Notes: generated from the sequence alone by a model not told the origin. Positions 7,289 to 15,769 are shown, counted from the stretch's first letter. The stretch is DNA of 18,636 nucleotides from JBOHBN01 sp050698355 (GCA_050698355.1 JBOHBN010000340.1:1-18636); one strand, 5' to 3'. Numbers and translations are program-made.

Positions 7289-7309
7289 GACATTCCGTGG
7301 GAATGTCGG
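7287..7309 (-). terminator. 10-bp stem-loop between the FAD oxidoreductase and ehuB
   Basis: Ten-base perfect arms, CCGACATTCC (7287-7296) and GGAATGTCGG (7300-7309), flank a three-base loop. The element lies 33 bases past the oxidoreductase stop and is followed in transcript direction by AUUGUUG, so it could terminate that gene. It shares two bases with the adjacent dyad, so it could also be a second operator for ehuBCD. Confidence 0.5.
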
Positions 7310-7342
7310 CGCAGCGTGTGAGCGCGATGCCGACGCGCTCGG

Positions 7343-8911
7343 TCACCCGATGGACGGAACGCCGAGGTCACGCAGGATCCGCTGGGCCGCGTTGTGGCCG
7401 GCCGCGCCGATGACGGAGCCGGCGGGGTGGCAGCCTGCGCTGCCTGCGTACACGCCGTCGACACCGGTGGCGTACGGCATCCGATCGGCGAACGCGACCG
7501 TGTTGTCGACGTGGAAGATGTTCCCGCCGGTGATGCCGAAGTGCTCCTCGATGGCGGGCGGCGGCAGGGCGTACACGTCCGCGACCAGGTCGCTCGTGCC
7601 GGGTGCGTACCGGTCGCACAGCGCGAGTAGCCGGTCGACGTACCCGGGCAACGCGTCGTCCCAGGACGTGCCGGTCGGGGCGTACGGGACGGACTGCACG
7701 AACAGTGCGCTCGAGTGGTGGCCGGCGGCGTCGCTGAGGGACGGGTCGACGGTGGTGTGCACGTACCACTCGATCGGCGGCGCGTCAGGCAGCGCGCCCG
7801 CCTGGACGTCCTGCCACATCCGGCGGAGCGCATCGAGCGGTGCCTCTTCGGGCAGCAGGTGGATGGTGGCACCGAAGGGGTTCGCCGTACCCGGCGGCAG
7901 GCAGCGCAGCTCGGGCAGGTCACGCAGCGCCAGGTTGACCTTCAGCGTCGTACCGGGCCGGCGGAGTCGCCGCAGCCGCTCGGTCAGCTCTGCGGGTGCC
8001 GCCTCGCCGAGGAGGTCGTGCAGGCGGAACGGGTCGCAGCAGCCGAGCACGGCGCGGGCGGTGAGCTCGCGGCCGTCGTCGAGTACCACTCCCGCGGCGC
8101 TCCCGCCCGAGGTCTGCACCTGGCTGACGGTCGCCCCGGCCGCGATCGTCGCCCCGGCCGCACGCGCCGCGTCGGCGAGCTTGCCGGTGACGGTGCCCAT
8201 GCCGCCGCGCACGATCATCCACGTACCGTCGGAGCCCGGCAGCCTGCCCATGTTGTGCACCAGGAAGTTGTGGCCCGTGCCCGGCGAGTCGGGCCCGGCG
8301 TACGCGCCTGTCAGCGCGTCGGTCACCACGTACATGGCCATGAGCTGCTCGCTCCCGAAGCCGAACCTGTCGAGGTACTCGGTGACCGATCCGCGGCACA
8401 GCGAGACGAATGTCTCGCGCAGTTGCGGCCGCACGTAGCGCTCGGCCGTGTCCTCGACGCTCAGCGGTTCGGCGAGCCAGGCGGAGGCGAGGTCCTCGCG
8501 CAGCTCGCCGAGCTCGGCCTGCAGGGCGTCGTCGGCGCGGGCGTCGGCGGGGGAGAAGAACTCCTCGAGCTGGCGGCGCGCGGCTTCCCGGTCGGTGCCG
8601 ACGGAGAGGTACGTGGAGCCGGTCGTGGCCAGCAGGTAGTGCGGGTCGCGGCGCAGGACCGGGATGTCGATGCCGAGCAGGGCGATCAGCTCCGGCGGCA
8701 TCAGCCCGAGCAGGTACGCGCCGGTCGACTGGCCGAGGTCGGGTACCCGCGGGAACGGGTGCTCGGTGCGCGCCGCACCGCCGACCACGTCGCGCTCCAG
8801 CACGGCGACCCGGAGTCCGGCGCGCGCCAGGATGGTCGCGGCCACCAGTCCGTTGTGCCCGGCCCCGATCACGGCGACGTCGACCGTACGTGGAAGTTCG
8901 TCCGCAGCCAT
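7343..8911 (-). CDS. Phytoene-desaturase/PYROXD2-like FAD-dependent oxidoreductase
   Basis: This 522-residue flavoprotein has an N-terminal Rossmann dinucleotide motif VAVIGAGHNGLVAA (GxGxxG at 16-21), with the expected acidic residue at Glu39 in VLERD. GGAART follows near 44-49. A conserved C-terminal FAD motif reads GVDGVYAGSAGCHPAGSVIGAAGHNAAQRIL. This layout is typical of bacterial NAD(P)/FAD-dependent proteins annotated as phytoene-desaturase-like or PYROXD2-like. No carotenoid genes are nearby, so a carotenoid role is unlikely and the substrate is unknown. The gene is monocistronic as far as can be seen. It diverges from the acetyltransferase across about 60 bases, and a stem-loop follows its stop. 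The ATG at 8911 has only a weak ribosome site. Confidence 0.85.
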   Translation of the reverse strand: MAADELPRTVDVAVIGAGHNGLVAATILARAGLRVAVLERDVVGGAARTEHPFPRVPDLGQSTGAYLLGLMPPELIALLGIDIPVLRRDPHYLLATTGSTYLSVGTDREAARRQLEEFFSPADARADDALQAELGELREDLASAWLAEPLSVEDTAERYVRPQLRETFVSLCRGSVTEYLDRFGFGSEQLMAMYVVTDALTGAYAGPDSPGTGHNFLVHNMGRLPGSDGTWMIVRGGMGTVTGKLADAARAAGATIAAGATVSQVQTSGGSAAGVVLDDGRELTARAVLGCCDPFRLHDLLGEAAPAELTERLRRLRRPGTTLKVNLALRDLPELRCLPPGTANPFGATIHLLPEEAPLDALRRMWQDVQAGALPDAPPIEWYVHTTVDPSLSDAAGHHSSALFVQSVPYAPTGTSWDDALPGYVDRLLALCDRYAPGTSDLVADVYALPPPAIEEHFGITGGNIFHVDNTVAFADRMPYATGVDGVYAGSAGCHPAGSVIGAAGHNAAQRILRDLGVPSIG

Positions 8912-8973
8912 CCCGGCAGGGTACCGGCACGTCTTCGTACGACACGTGAGCGGTTCGCTGGGATCATGTGGCG

Positions 8974-9837
8974 ATGCGCTGCGACGTGACCGACGACCCG
9001 GGCCTGTTCTGGGAGTGGGCCGAGGCGTTCCTCGTCCGGGATCCGGTAGTCAACGGCGTGCTGCTCACCAATGTGGTGCAGCGCGTCGACGGCACGGTGG
9101 TGGACTCCACGCCTCCCACCTTCGTCGCCGTACGCGGGGCGGACGGCGCGGTGGTGGGCGCGGCGATGCGCACGCTGCCGACCACCGCCTACGTCTCGCG
9201 GCTGCCCGGCGACGCGGTCGCGGCGCTCGTCCGCGCGTTCCAAGCCGCGAGCCCGTGGCTAACCGGCGTCACGGGCACCAAGGAGGACGCCGACGCCGTC
9301 GCCAGGGCTTGGTGCGAGACGCACGGCACGGCGTTCGAAACCGTCATTGCGCAGCGCATCCATGTGCTGGACCGCCTCCTCGCGCCGGTCGGTGTCCGGG
9401 GACATGCCAGGCTCGCCGGACATGCCGATGCCGGGCTGGTGGAGGGCTGGGAGCGGCAGTTCGCCGAGGAGGCGGAGTCGGCGCTCGACCCGGCCGCGCG
9501 CGTTCGCGGCGCCGCGCTGCGCATCGCAGAGCGCCGTGCGTGGTTCTGGGAGCACAACTTGGGTGCCGGCGCGGAACCCGTCTCGTACGTGGGTCACACG
9601 GGGCGCGTAGCGGGCGCCGTTCGGATCGGTCCGGTCTACACGCCCCCCGAGCGACGCGGCCACGGGTACGCGAGCGCGCTCGTCGCCGGCGTCAGCCGCC
9701 GCGCCCTGGACGACGGCGCGGAGCACGTGTACCTGTACACCGACCTGGCGAACCCCACCTCCAATAAGATCTACGCCGCGGTCGGGTACCGGCCCAGGTG
9801 CGACGTCGCGTCCCTCCGATTCGTCCCCGGTTCCTGA
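8974..9837 (+). CDS. GNAT-family N-acetyltransferase
   Basis: The 287-residue protein has its recognisable acetyl-CoA-binding region in the C-terminal half. VAGAVRIGPVYTPPERRGHGYAS includes the R-R-G-H-G-Y pyrophosphate loop at about 228-233. It is followed by HVYLYTDLANPTSNKIYAAVGYRP, the usual end of the GNAT fold. The N-terminal 140 residues are unassigned and may be a degenerate second GNAT lobe. The ATG at 8974 was chosen; a GTG two codons earlier (8968) is equally open, and only a weak GGGA precedes either. The gene runs convergently into the GntR gene across a long palindrome. It is monocistronic. The acetylated substrate is unknown. Confidence 0.8.
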   Translation: MRCDVTDDPGLFWEWAEAFLVRDPVVNGVLLTNVVQRVDGTVVDSTPPTFVAVRGADGAVVGAAMRTLPTTAYVSRLPGDAVAALVRAFQAASPWLTGVTGTKEDADAVARAWCETHGTAFETVIAQRIHVLDRLLAPVGVRGHARLAGHADAGLVEGWERQFAEEAESALDPAARVRGAALRIAERRAWFWEHNLGAGAEPVSYVGHTGRVAGAVRIGPVYTPPERRGHGYASALVAGVSRRALDDGAEHVYLYTDLANPTSNKIYAAVGYRPRCDVASLRFVPGS

Positions 9838-9839
9838 AG

Positions 9840-9885
9840 GTTGTCAGTGCCTGGTTGACCCATGGGTCAACCAGGCACTGACAAC
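9840..9885. terminator. 46-bp perfect palindrome between convergent genes
   Basis: Bases 9840-9862 and 9863-9885 are exact reverse complements with no spacer. The outer bases are TGTCAGTGCCTGG. The palindrome starts two bases after the acetyltransferase stop and ends 17 bases before the stop of the opposing regulator gene, the position expected of a bidirectional terminator. No T-run follows on either side. It shares the outer TGTCAGT/ACTGACA with the hairpins at 5-48 and 18581-18622 but has a different inner stem. Confidence 0.85.
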
Positions 9886-9902
9886 TGGCGGAAGCCGAGC
9901 TG

Positions 9903-10652
9903 CTAGCCGCGCAGGGTGTCGAGGACGCGTTCGGCGACGCCCGCTAGGAGCAGCCGGGTATGCCGCTCAGCGGCCTGGGCGTTCCCGCGCGCGACCGCCC
10001 TGGCCACCCGGCTGTGCAGGGCGACGGACTCCTGCGACACCTCCCGTACGCTCAGCACCAGCTCGCACTGGGCCCGCAGCATGGCGACGATCCCTGCCGT
10101 GAACTGGGTGAACACCCGGTTGCCCGAGCCGGTCAGCAGCGCCTGGTGGAAGTCGGTGTCGGCGCCGGTGTACGCCTCCGTGTCACCGCGGGCTGCGGCG
10201 TCGCGCATGCGCCCGGCGGCTTCCACGAGCACTGAGCCACCCTCTGGTTGTGCCGCCGCCAGCCGTGCGGCGACCGGCTCGACGGCGATCCGCAGCTCGA
10301 ACAGCTCGCGCCAGACCCGCTCGCTGTGCGGGCCGTACGCGAGCCAGCCGATGACGTCCGGGTCGGTGAGGTCCCAGTGGCCGACCGCCCGCACGCGCGT
10401 GCCGACGTGCGGCCGCGCGGTGATCATCCCCTTGGCCTGCAGCACGCGCAGGGCCTCGCGCACGGCCGTACGCGACGCGCCGAGCCGCGCGCCGATCGCC
10501 ACCGGCTCGAGGACCGTGCCCGCGGGTTCGGGCAGCGTCGCGAGGTGCTGGCCGAGCTCCGCGACGACACGGCGGTGCAGCTCGACACCCCGGGTCCTGC
10601 CCGGTGCCTGCCGGCCCGCCACTGACGCAGCCGGAGTCGCGCGCCTCGCCAT
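9903..10652 (-). CDS. GntR-family transcriptional regulator, FadR/FCD subgroup
   Basis: This 249-residue DNA-binding regulator has an N-terminal winged helix (about 22-90) with the recognition region GASRTAVREALRVLQAKGMI at 58-77. The wing PHVGTRVR is at 81-88, and the linker HWDLTDPDVIGWL is common in FadR-type regulators of organic and sugar acids. The C-terminal FCD ligand domain (about 112-245) shows the expected metal/ligand residues Asp165 or Asp167, His169, His213 and His231. It is the last gene of the seven-gene transporter/hydrolase operon, three bases after the hydrolase stop, with no promoter of its own visible. It is therefore likely autoregulated with that operon. It is also a candidate for binding the TTGTCAACAA dyad upstream of ehuB. 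Confidence 0.9.
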   Translation of the reverse strand: MARRATPAASVAGRQAPGRTRGVELHRRVVAELGQHLATLPEPAGTVLEPVAIGARLGASRTAVREALRVLQAKGMITARPHVGTRVRAVGHWDLTDPDVIGWLAYGPHSERVWRELFELRIAVEPVAARLAAAQPEGGSVLVEAAGRMRDAAARGDTEAYTGADTDFHQALLTGSGNRVFTQFTAGIVAMLRAQCELVLSVREVSQESVALHSRVARAVARGNAQAAERHTRLLLAGVAERVLDTLRG

Positions 10653-10655
10653 CGG

Positions 10656-11846
10656 CTATGCGGGAACTGTTTGCGAGGCGATGTCCTTGGGCGTGTGCGT
10701 GACAACTTCCGGTGCGGTGTCGCCGACGATCACCGTGTCGTCGTGCCGGAACCCGCCGAGTCCGCCCACGTAGATGCCCGGCTCGGCCGAGTACACCTCA
10801 CCCGTACGCAGCTCGCGGGTGCAGAACGCCATGTCCTCCGGGTACTCGTGGCCGGCGATCCCGATCCCGTGCCCGGTGCGGTGCAGGATGTGCTCGCCGA
10901 GGCCCGCTTTCTCGAAGACCGCGGCTGCCGCCGCGTCGACGTCGCAGACCTTGTTGCCTGCCACGAACGCGTCGACCGCCGCCTGCTGCGCCACGCACGT
11001 CGTCTCGAAGCAGTGCTGCTGCTGGGTTGTGGGAGAGCCGACGAACCAGGTGCGCTCGTTCTCGACGATCAGCCCGTTCAGCTGCGTGACCAGGATGTTG
11101 ACGATCCCGTCGCCGGCCTCGATCCGCGTGCCCGTACGCGGCCCACCGTGCGGGGCCGCGGAGTCCGCGCCGCACTCGGAGTGCAGCCGTACGAACAGGT
11201 CCTCGCCGGGCAGCCGGCGGCACGCCTCGGCGCTGATCTCCGCGACCACGGCCGCGTCGAGCTCCTGGATGTAGCGGCCCGCGGCGAGCCCCGCGCGGTA
11301 CCGCTCCTGGCCGAAGTCGCTCATCTCGCCTGCGATACGGACAAGGCGCAACTCCTCGTCGGTCTTGACCCACCGCAGCGGCCGCAGCAGCTCGTCCGCG
11401 CTCTCGGTGACCAGGTCGGGCAGCAGGCCGCGCAGCACCGCATGATCCGCCGGCGGCGTGTCGTAGCCCACCCTCGCCCGGTCGAGCCCTCGCGCGCGCA
11501 GCATGTCGGCGACGGTGGCGGCGAGGTCCAGCCGGAGCGGCACTCGGTGCTCGAGCCGGGGATGCTCGGAGTAGAACGACACGTCGTCCACCCACATCTG
11601 TCCGCGCTTGGTCGCCATCGTCACACCGTGGGTCGACAGCTCGTGCATCAGCGCGAACGGCTTGCCGTCGGCAGGCACCACGAGCAGCACCGGGCGCTCC
11701 CACGTCCGTACGTCCAACACGTAGTTGCTGAAGAAGAAGAAGTACTCCGGACCGGAGATCAGCACGGCATCCAGGCCGGCGGACCGCATCCCCGAGCGGA
11801 GGTTGGTGTAACGGCTGTCCGCGACCTCGGTACTGACGAACGGCAT
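10656..11846 (-). CDS. M24-fold hydrolase lacking metal ligands (creatinase/EutD-like), copy 1
   Basis: The 396-residue protein has an N-terminal creatinase-like domain (about 1-155) and a C-terminal pita-bread M24 domain. Metal-dependent members use Asp, Asp, His, Glu, Glu. Here the first Asp position is Asn250 (GDGIVN), the second is Glu262 (IVENERT), the His is kept (His326, GHGIG), Glu355 is kept (SAEPGIY), and the last Glu is Asp369 (RHDDT). His233 (APHGG), Glu262 and Glu355 resemble the His/Glu/Glu set of metal-free creatinase, a family whose length (about 400) also fits. The reaction is probably hydrolysis of a small amide, amidine or guanidine rather than of peptides. The start has an AAGGAAGGA ribosome site inside the end of the ATPase gene, four bases upstream. 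Ectoine hydrolase, creatinase and an Xaa-Pro-like remnant are all possible. Confidence 0.8.
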   Translation of the reverse strand: MPFVSTEVADSRYTNLRSGMRSAGLDAVLISGPEYFFFFSNYVLDVRTWERPVLLVVPADGKPFALMHELSTHGVTMATKRGQMWVDDVSFYSEHPRLEHRVPLRLDLAATVADMLRARGLDRARVGYDTPPADHAVLRGLLPDLVTESADELLRPLRWVKTDEELRLVRIAGEMSDFGQERYRAGLAAGRYIQELDAAVVAEISAEACRRLPGEDLFVRLHSECGADSAAPHGGPRTGTRIEAGDGIVNILVTQLNGLIVENERTWFVGSPTTQQQHCFETTCVAQQAAVDAFVAGNKVCDVDAAAAAVFEKAGLGEHILHRTGHGIGIAGHEYPEDMAFCTRELRTGEVYSAEPGIYVGGLGGFRHDDTVIVGDTAPEVVTHTPKDIASQTVPA

Positions 11847-11850
11847 GAGC

Positions 11851-12966
11851 TCATCCTTCCTTCAGTGGCACCGGATTCTCCGGTGTCGGGACGTCGGTGT
11901 CGGCGGCGGCAGTGTTCCCGGACGCCTGGAGCGGGAGCAGGTCGTCGGCGGCGATGATCGCCACCGCGTCCTCCCCCTGGGACAGCCGGGTCGAACCCCG
12001 CTGCGCGACGGCCACGAGGTCGGTCTCGCCGCACCGCAGCGAGTAGCGCACGGTGTCACCCAGGTACGCGCGGCCGGTGACGGTGACCGGGAGCCTCGCC
12101 TCGTGGTCGGTCAGTCCCGCCTGACCGGCGTTCTCGAGCCGTACCTGCGCTGGCCTGATTCCCACGTACGCGGTGTCGGGGCGTTCCGGCAGCGGCAGGT
12201 CCAGGCCGTTGCGACCGCGCCACACCGTGCCGTCCCGCTCCCCGCGGAAGATGTTCTCCACCCCCATGAAGTCGGCGACGAACGTGGTTGCCGGCCGCTC
12301 GAACACCTCGTCGGGAGCACCCAGCTGCTCGATCCGGCCGGCGTTGATGACCGCGACCCGGTCGGAGATGGCGAGCGCTTCTTCCTGGTCGTGGGTCACG
12401 AACAGCACGGTCTGGCCGAGTCTGAGCTGCAGCGCGCGGAGCTCCAGCCGGATCTCCGCGCGGAGTTTCGCGTCCAGGTTGGAGAGCGGCTCGTCCATCA
12501 GCAGTACGCCTGGTTGCACTGCGACGGCGCGGGCGACCGCCACCCGCTGCTGCTGGCCTCCGGAGAGCTGCGCCGGATATCTATCGGCGAGTTCCGCGAT
12601 GCCCATCAGGTCGAGCGACTCCCGCACGCGGTTCGCGATCTGGTTGCGCGGCAGGCGCCGTGCCCGCAGCCCGTACGCGACGTTGTCGGTCACCCGCATG
12701 TGCGGGAACAGCGCGTAGTTCTGGAAGACGATCGCGGAGTCGCGCCGGTACGGCGGTGCCTCGGTGATGTCCTTGCCGCCGAGCAGGACCTGGCCGGAGT
12801 CCGGCTGCACGAAGCCGGCGACGACGTTGAGCGTCGTGGTCTTGCCGCACCCGCTCGGACCGAGCAGGCTGACCAGTTCGCCCTGGGCGACCTCGACGTC
12901 GACGTCGTCGAGCACCTGCTTGTGGTCGTACGACTTGGCGATGTGCTGGATGCCCAGCGTCGTCAT
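11851..12966 (-). CDS. ABC transporter ATPase, PotA/FbpC type
   Basis: This cytoplasmic ATP-hydrolysing subunit of a polyamine/opine/iron-type importer has 371 residues. It shows Walker A GPSGCGKTT (36-44), Q-loop FQNYALFP (Gln82), signature LSGGQQQR (134-141), Walker B VLLMDEP (154-160), D-loop SNLDAKLR and H-loop THDQEEA (His192). The C-terminal TOBE-type regulatory part (about 275-350) is the mark of the PotA/MalK group. A tail rich in Ala, Pro and Asp (about 350-371) extends beyond the TOBE domain. It follows its permease by 16 bases with an AGAGGA ribosome site. It is the only ABC ATPase in the window, and its partners are the two permeases just upstream in the operon, not the EhuCD type. 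Confidence 0.93.
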   Translation of the reverse strand: MTTLGIQHIAKSYDHKQVLDDVDVEVAQGELVSLLGPSGCGKTTTLNVVAGFVQPDSGQVLLGGKDITEAPPYRRDSAIVFQNYALFPHMRVTDNVAYGLRARRLPRNQIANRVRESLDLMGIAELADRYPAQLSGGQQQRVAVARAVAVQPGVLLMDEPLSNLDAKLRAEIRLELRALQLRLGQTVLFVTHDQEEALAISDRVAVINAGRIEQLGAPDEVFERPATTFVADFMGVENIFRGERDGTVWRGRNGLDLPLPERPDTAYVGIRPAQVRLENAGQAGLTDHEARLPVTVTGRAYLGDTVRYSLRCGETDLVAVAQRGSTRLSQGEDAVAIIAADDLLPLQASGNTAAADTDVPTPENPVPLKEG

Positions 12967-12982
12967 GAGGCCGTCCTCTGCG

Positions 12983-13798
12983 TCATTGTCTCGTCCCGCC
13001 CGCGAAGGCCTCGCCGAACCGGATGAACCGGTTGGCGACGACGAGCAGGATGGCGATCAGCGCGACCTGGACGGTCGACATCGCCGCGATCGTCGGGTCG
13101 ACCTTGAAGCGCGCGTACTGCACCATCGCGACCGGCAGCGTCGTCTGCCCGGGGGCGACCAGGAACAGGCTGATCTCCAGGTCACCGAAGGAGAAGATGA
13201 ACGCGAAGATGAACGCGCCGATTAGCGAGGGACGCAGCAGCGGCAACGTGATGTGCCACAGCGTTCCTGCCGGCCCGTACCCTAGGTCGAGCGACGCGCG
13301 CTCGACGTCGTGACCGATGCCCACGAGGCCGGCGTACGCGAGCCGGAACGTCCACGGCAGGGTGATGACGGAGTGCGCGACGAGCAGCGCCCACGTCGTG
13401 GGCACGAGGGCCGCCTGCACCACGCCGGACAGCGTGTACAGGTAGATGTACAGGGCCATGCCCGAGACGATGGCCGGGATGACGAGCGGCAGCACGAACC
13501 CGTTCTCGAACGCCGTGCGGGCGCCCAGGCGCGATCTGGAGAGGCCGACGGCCGCGAGCACCCCGAGCGCGACCGAGACCACGGCCGTGATCGCCGCCAG
13601 CTCCAGGCTGTACAGCAGTCCCTGGAACAGGTCGGGCTGGTGTGTGAGGCCGATGAACCACTTGAGCGAGTAACCGTTCGGCGGGAAGGAGAGGAACGCG
13701 GGCCGGAAGAACGCCATCCAGATCACGAGCGCGACCGGCAGGAGCATGAACACGTACGTGAACACGCCCGCGACCGTCATCCACGCGGAGCGCTTCAC
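12983..13798 (-). CDS. ABC transporter permease, PotC type
   Basis: This is the second membrane subunit of the PotABCD-like importer, 271 residues. Hydrophobic segments start at about residue 8. The EAA-type loop ERASLDLGYGPAGTLWHITLPLLRP lies in the C-terminal half and is followed by FIFAFIFSFGDLEISLFL, a classic PotC/PotI feature. The GTG start (VKRSAWMTV) overlaps the stop of the PotB-like gene (GTGA) and is preceded by a strong GGAGGAGGG ribosome site, so it was preferred to an internal ATG and to the longer open frame reaching 14008. Substrate selectivity lies in the binding protein. Confidence 0.9.
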   Translation of the reverse strand: MKRSAWMTVAGVFTYVFMLLPVALVIWMAFFRPAFLSFPPNGYSLKWFIGLTHQPDLFQGLLYSLELAAITAVVSVALGVLAAVGLSRSRLGARTAFENGFVLPLVIPAIVSGMALYIYLYTLSGVVQAALVPTTWALLVAHSVITLPWTFRLAYAGLVGIGHDVERASLDLGYGPAGTLWHITLPLLRPSLIGAFIFAFIFSFGDLEISLFLVAPGQTTLPVAMVQYARFKVDPTIAAMSTVQVALIAILLVVANRFIRFGEAFAGGTRQ

Positions 13799-14661
13799 GT
13801 GGCCGCCCTCCTCCACCGTTCGAACTGTCGTCGCAGCAGCCAGCCGTACGTGACCACGACGAGCAGGCACATCGCCAGCAGCAGCGCGGCCATCGCGGCG
13901 CCGAACGGCCAGTTGTTGTCGGTGGTGATGGTGTCGTACACCTCCGGGGCGAGCATCGGCACCTGCGACCCGCCGACGAGCAACGGCGTCGCGTACGCGT
14001 TGATGCACAGCACGAAGACCAGCGAGGTGCCCGCCACGACCCCGGGCAGTATCTGCGGGAGCGTGACCTGGCGGAAGACCCGGAGCGGCCGCGCGCCGAG
14101 GGAGAGCGCGGCTCGTTCGGTCGCGGGGTCGAGCGCCTCCATCGAGGCCTGCAGCGTCAGCACCATGATGGGCAGGACGACCGAAGCGATGGCGATGCCG
14201 ACCGTGATCGCCGAGTGCAGCATCTCCTGCGGTTTGGACACCAGGTGCAGCCAGGTGATGAGGGTGTTGACGACGCCGTTGTAGCCGAGCAGGGCGACCC
14301 AGCCGATCGACCGCACCACGTTGCCGACGAGCAGCGGGAAGACCGTCGCGATGATGAGCGCGGACTTGGCACGCGGCCCGCTCTTGGTGATCAGGTACGC
14401 CACTGGCAACGCGAGCACGAGCGTCATCGCCGTCGATCCGACTGCGATGAGCAGCGTACGCACGAGCGTGTGCACGTAGTACGCGCTCGTGAAGAAGCGC
14501 GCGAAGTTGTCGATCGTGAACGCCGGGACGGCGATGACCGTCTTGGACGGGATCTCGAAGCTGAACCGCAGGAAGTACGCGATGGGCGCGATGAAGAACA
14601 CGACCACCACCAGTGTCGCTGGTGCGACGAGCGTCAGCCCGTACCGTCCGGTGAGTCTCAT
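13795..14661 (-). CDS. ABC transporter permease, PotB type
   Basis: This is the first membrane subunit of the importer, 288 residues. The short N-terminus MRLTGRYGLT leads into a strongly hydrophobic segment (11-31). FTIDNFARFF and YYVHTLVRTLLIAVGSTAMTLVLALPVAYLI are typical PotB/PotH sequence. The ATPase-docking loop is ERAALSLGARPLRVFRQVTLPQILPG. It begins 13 bases after the binding-protein stop with no clear ribosome site, suggesting coupled translation, and its stop overlaps the next permease start. Confidence 0.9.
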   Translation of the reverse strand: MRLTGRYGLTLVAPATLVVVVFFIAPIAYFLRFSFEIPSKTVIAVPAFTIDNFARFFTSAYYVHTLVRTLLIAVGSTAMTLVLALPVAYLITKSGPRAKSALIIATVFPLLVGNVVRSIGWVALLGYNGVVNTLITWLHLVSKPQEMLHSAITVGIAIASVVLPIMVLTLQASMEALDPATERAALSLGARPLRVFRQVTLPQILPGVVAGTSLVFVLCINAYATPLLVGGSQVPMLAPEVYDTITTDNNWPFGAAMAALLLAMCLLVVVTYGWLLRRQFERWRRAAT

Positions 14662-14674
14662 GCGTCAGTCAGAG

Positions 14675-15742
14675 TCAGTGGTTGACGATCTGGCGCTTCC
14701 AGATCCGGTGCCAACGCTCGTCGGTCTTGGCGATCCATTTGGCGTCGAGTGGCTTGATCTTCTTCTCCTCGGCGGGAGTGAAGCTGAGGGCCTTCTTCAA
14801 CTTCCCCGGCAGCTCCGCGTTGTCGACGGTCGGGGAGTAGCCCATGTTCTTGGCGAAGTCGCGCTGGGCGCTCGGTGCGAGCATCGCGTTGAGGTACTTG
14901 TAGGCCGCTTCCTTGTGTGGCGCGTTCTTCGGTATGCCTGCGGCGAAGATGATCGGGAAGGTGCCCTCCTCAGGCACGACCGATCCGATCGGTGCGCCAC
15001 CGCCCTTGTTCCACTGGTAGGCACGGGCCTTCCAGTCGAGGGTCAGCCAGACCTGGCCGGACTGTAGGCCCTGTCCGAGCTGTTCCTGGGAGCCGAAGAC
15101 CTGGACGTTGTCGGCGAGCTGCTTGAGCTTGGGCACGCCCTTGGCCCAATTGTGCCTGGGATGGCCACCCGTCGCGAGCGTCGCGGCGGCGTGGTAGAAG
15201 TCGTCCCACTGGATCGTCTGGATTCCGATCTTCCCCTTGTACTTGGGGTCCCACAGTGCCTTGAAGGACGTCGGTGCCGGCTTGACCTTGTTCTTGTTGT
15301 AGCAGATGACGTTGCCGGAGTAGATGTGCGGGATCCAGTACGGGTTGCGCAGGTTCTTGGGTATGTGCGACCAGTTCGGGATCTTCTTCGGGTCCAGCTT
15401 CGTCATCAGCCCGGCATCGATCATCTTCTGCATGTCGATGTCGGACAGCTCCGTGACGTCCATCGTGCCGGTCTTGCTGTCGCCCTGGGTACGCATCTTG
15501 GTCATCCGCGCGCCCTGGTCCGCGGTGTCGAAGACGGGGTTCGGTGCGTTCTGCTGCTTCTCCAGGAGGGGGAGGACGAACCGCTTCTGGAAGTTCTCGT
15601 AGTCGCCGCCCCAGCTACCGACGACGACCTTGGACCCGCCGGGCGGTCCGGCCGGGTTGGGGCCGCCTCCGCCGCAGGCGGCGGTTCCGGCGAGGAGCGC
15701 GGTGATGGTGGCGAGCAGGGCGATGCGGTGCGGTCGGAACAT
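14675..15742 (-). CDS. Polyamine/opine-type solute-binding lipoprotein (PotD-like)
   Basis: This 355-residue extracellular binding protein has a basic-hydrophobic signal (1-22), a lipoprotein cysteine at Cys23 in TAAC, and a Gly/Pro-rich linker. The mature protein begins KVVVGSWGGDYENFQKRFVLPLLEKQ, the family-6/8 pattern shared by PotD-like, opine and iron binding proteins. It continues with TGTMDVTELSDIDMQKMIDAGLM, IPHIYSGNVICYNKNKV and PTSFKALWDPKYKGKIGI. An AGGTGG ribosome site lies about six bases before the ATG. The gene sits 27 bases after the first hydrolase gene. The ligand is unknown. The hydrolases in the same operon suggest a small nitrogen-rich compound broken down after uptake, not simply a polyamine. 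Confidence 0.88.
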   Translation of the reverse strand: MFRPHRIALLATITALLAGTAACGGGGPNPAGPPGGSKVVVGSWGGDYENFQKRFVLPLLEKQQNAPNPVFDTADQGARMTKMRTQGDSKTGTMDVTELSDIDMQKMIDAGLMTKLDPKKIPNWSHIPKNLRNPYWIPHIYSGNVICYNKNKVKPAPTSFKALWDPKYKGKIGIQTIQWDDFYHAAATLATGGHPRHNWAKGVPKLKQLADNVQVFGSQEQLGQGLQSGQVWLTLDWKARAYQWNKGGGAPIGSVVPEEGTFPIIFAAGIPKNAPHKEAAYKYLNAMLAPSAQRDFAKNMGYSPTVDNAELPGKLKKALSFTPAEEKKIKPLDAKWIAKTDERWHRIWKRQIVNH

Positions 15743-15769
15743 GGTGAACCACCTCGGAAGGGTGCGTGG

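Noticed and set aside
6837..8438. 533-codon open frame on the plus strand
   Set aside because: It runs through the antisense of ehuB, its promoter and the FAD oxidoreductase. Its Ser/Arg/Pro-rich product has no recognisable fold.
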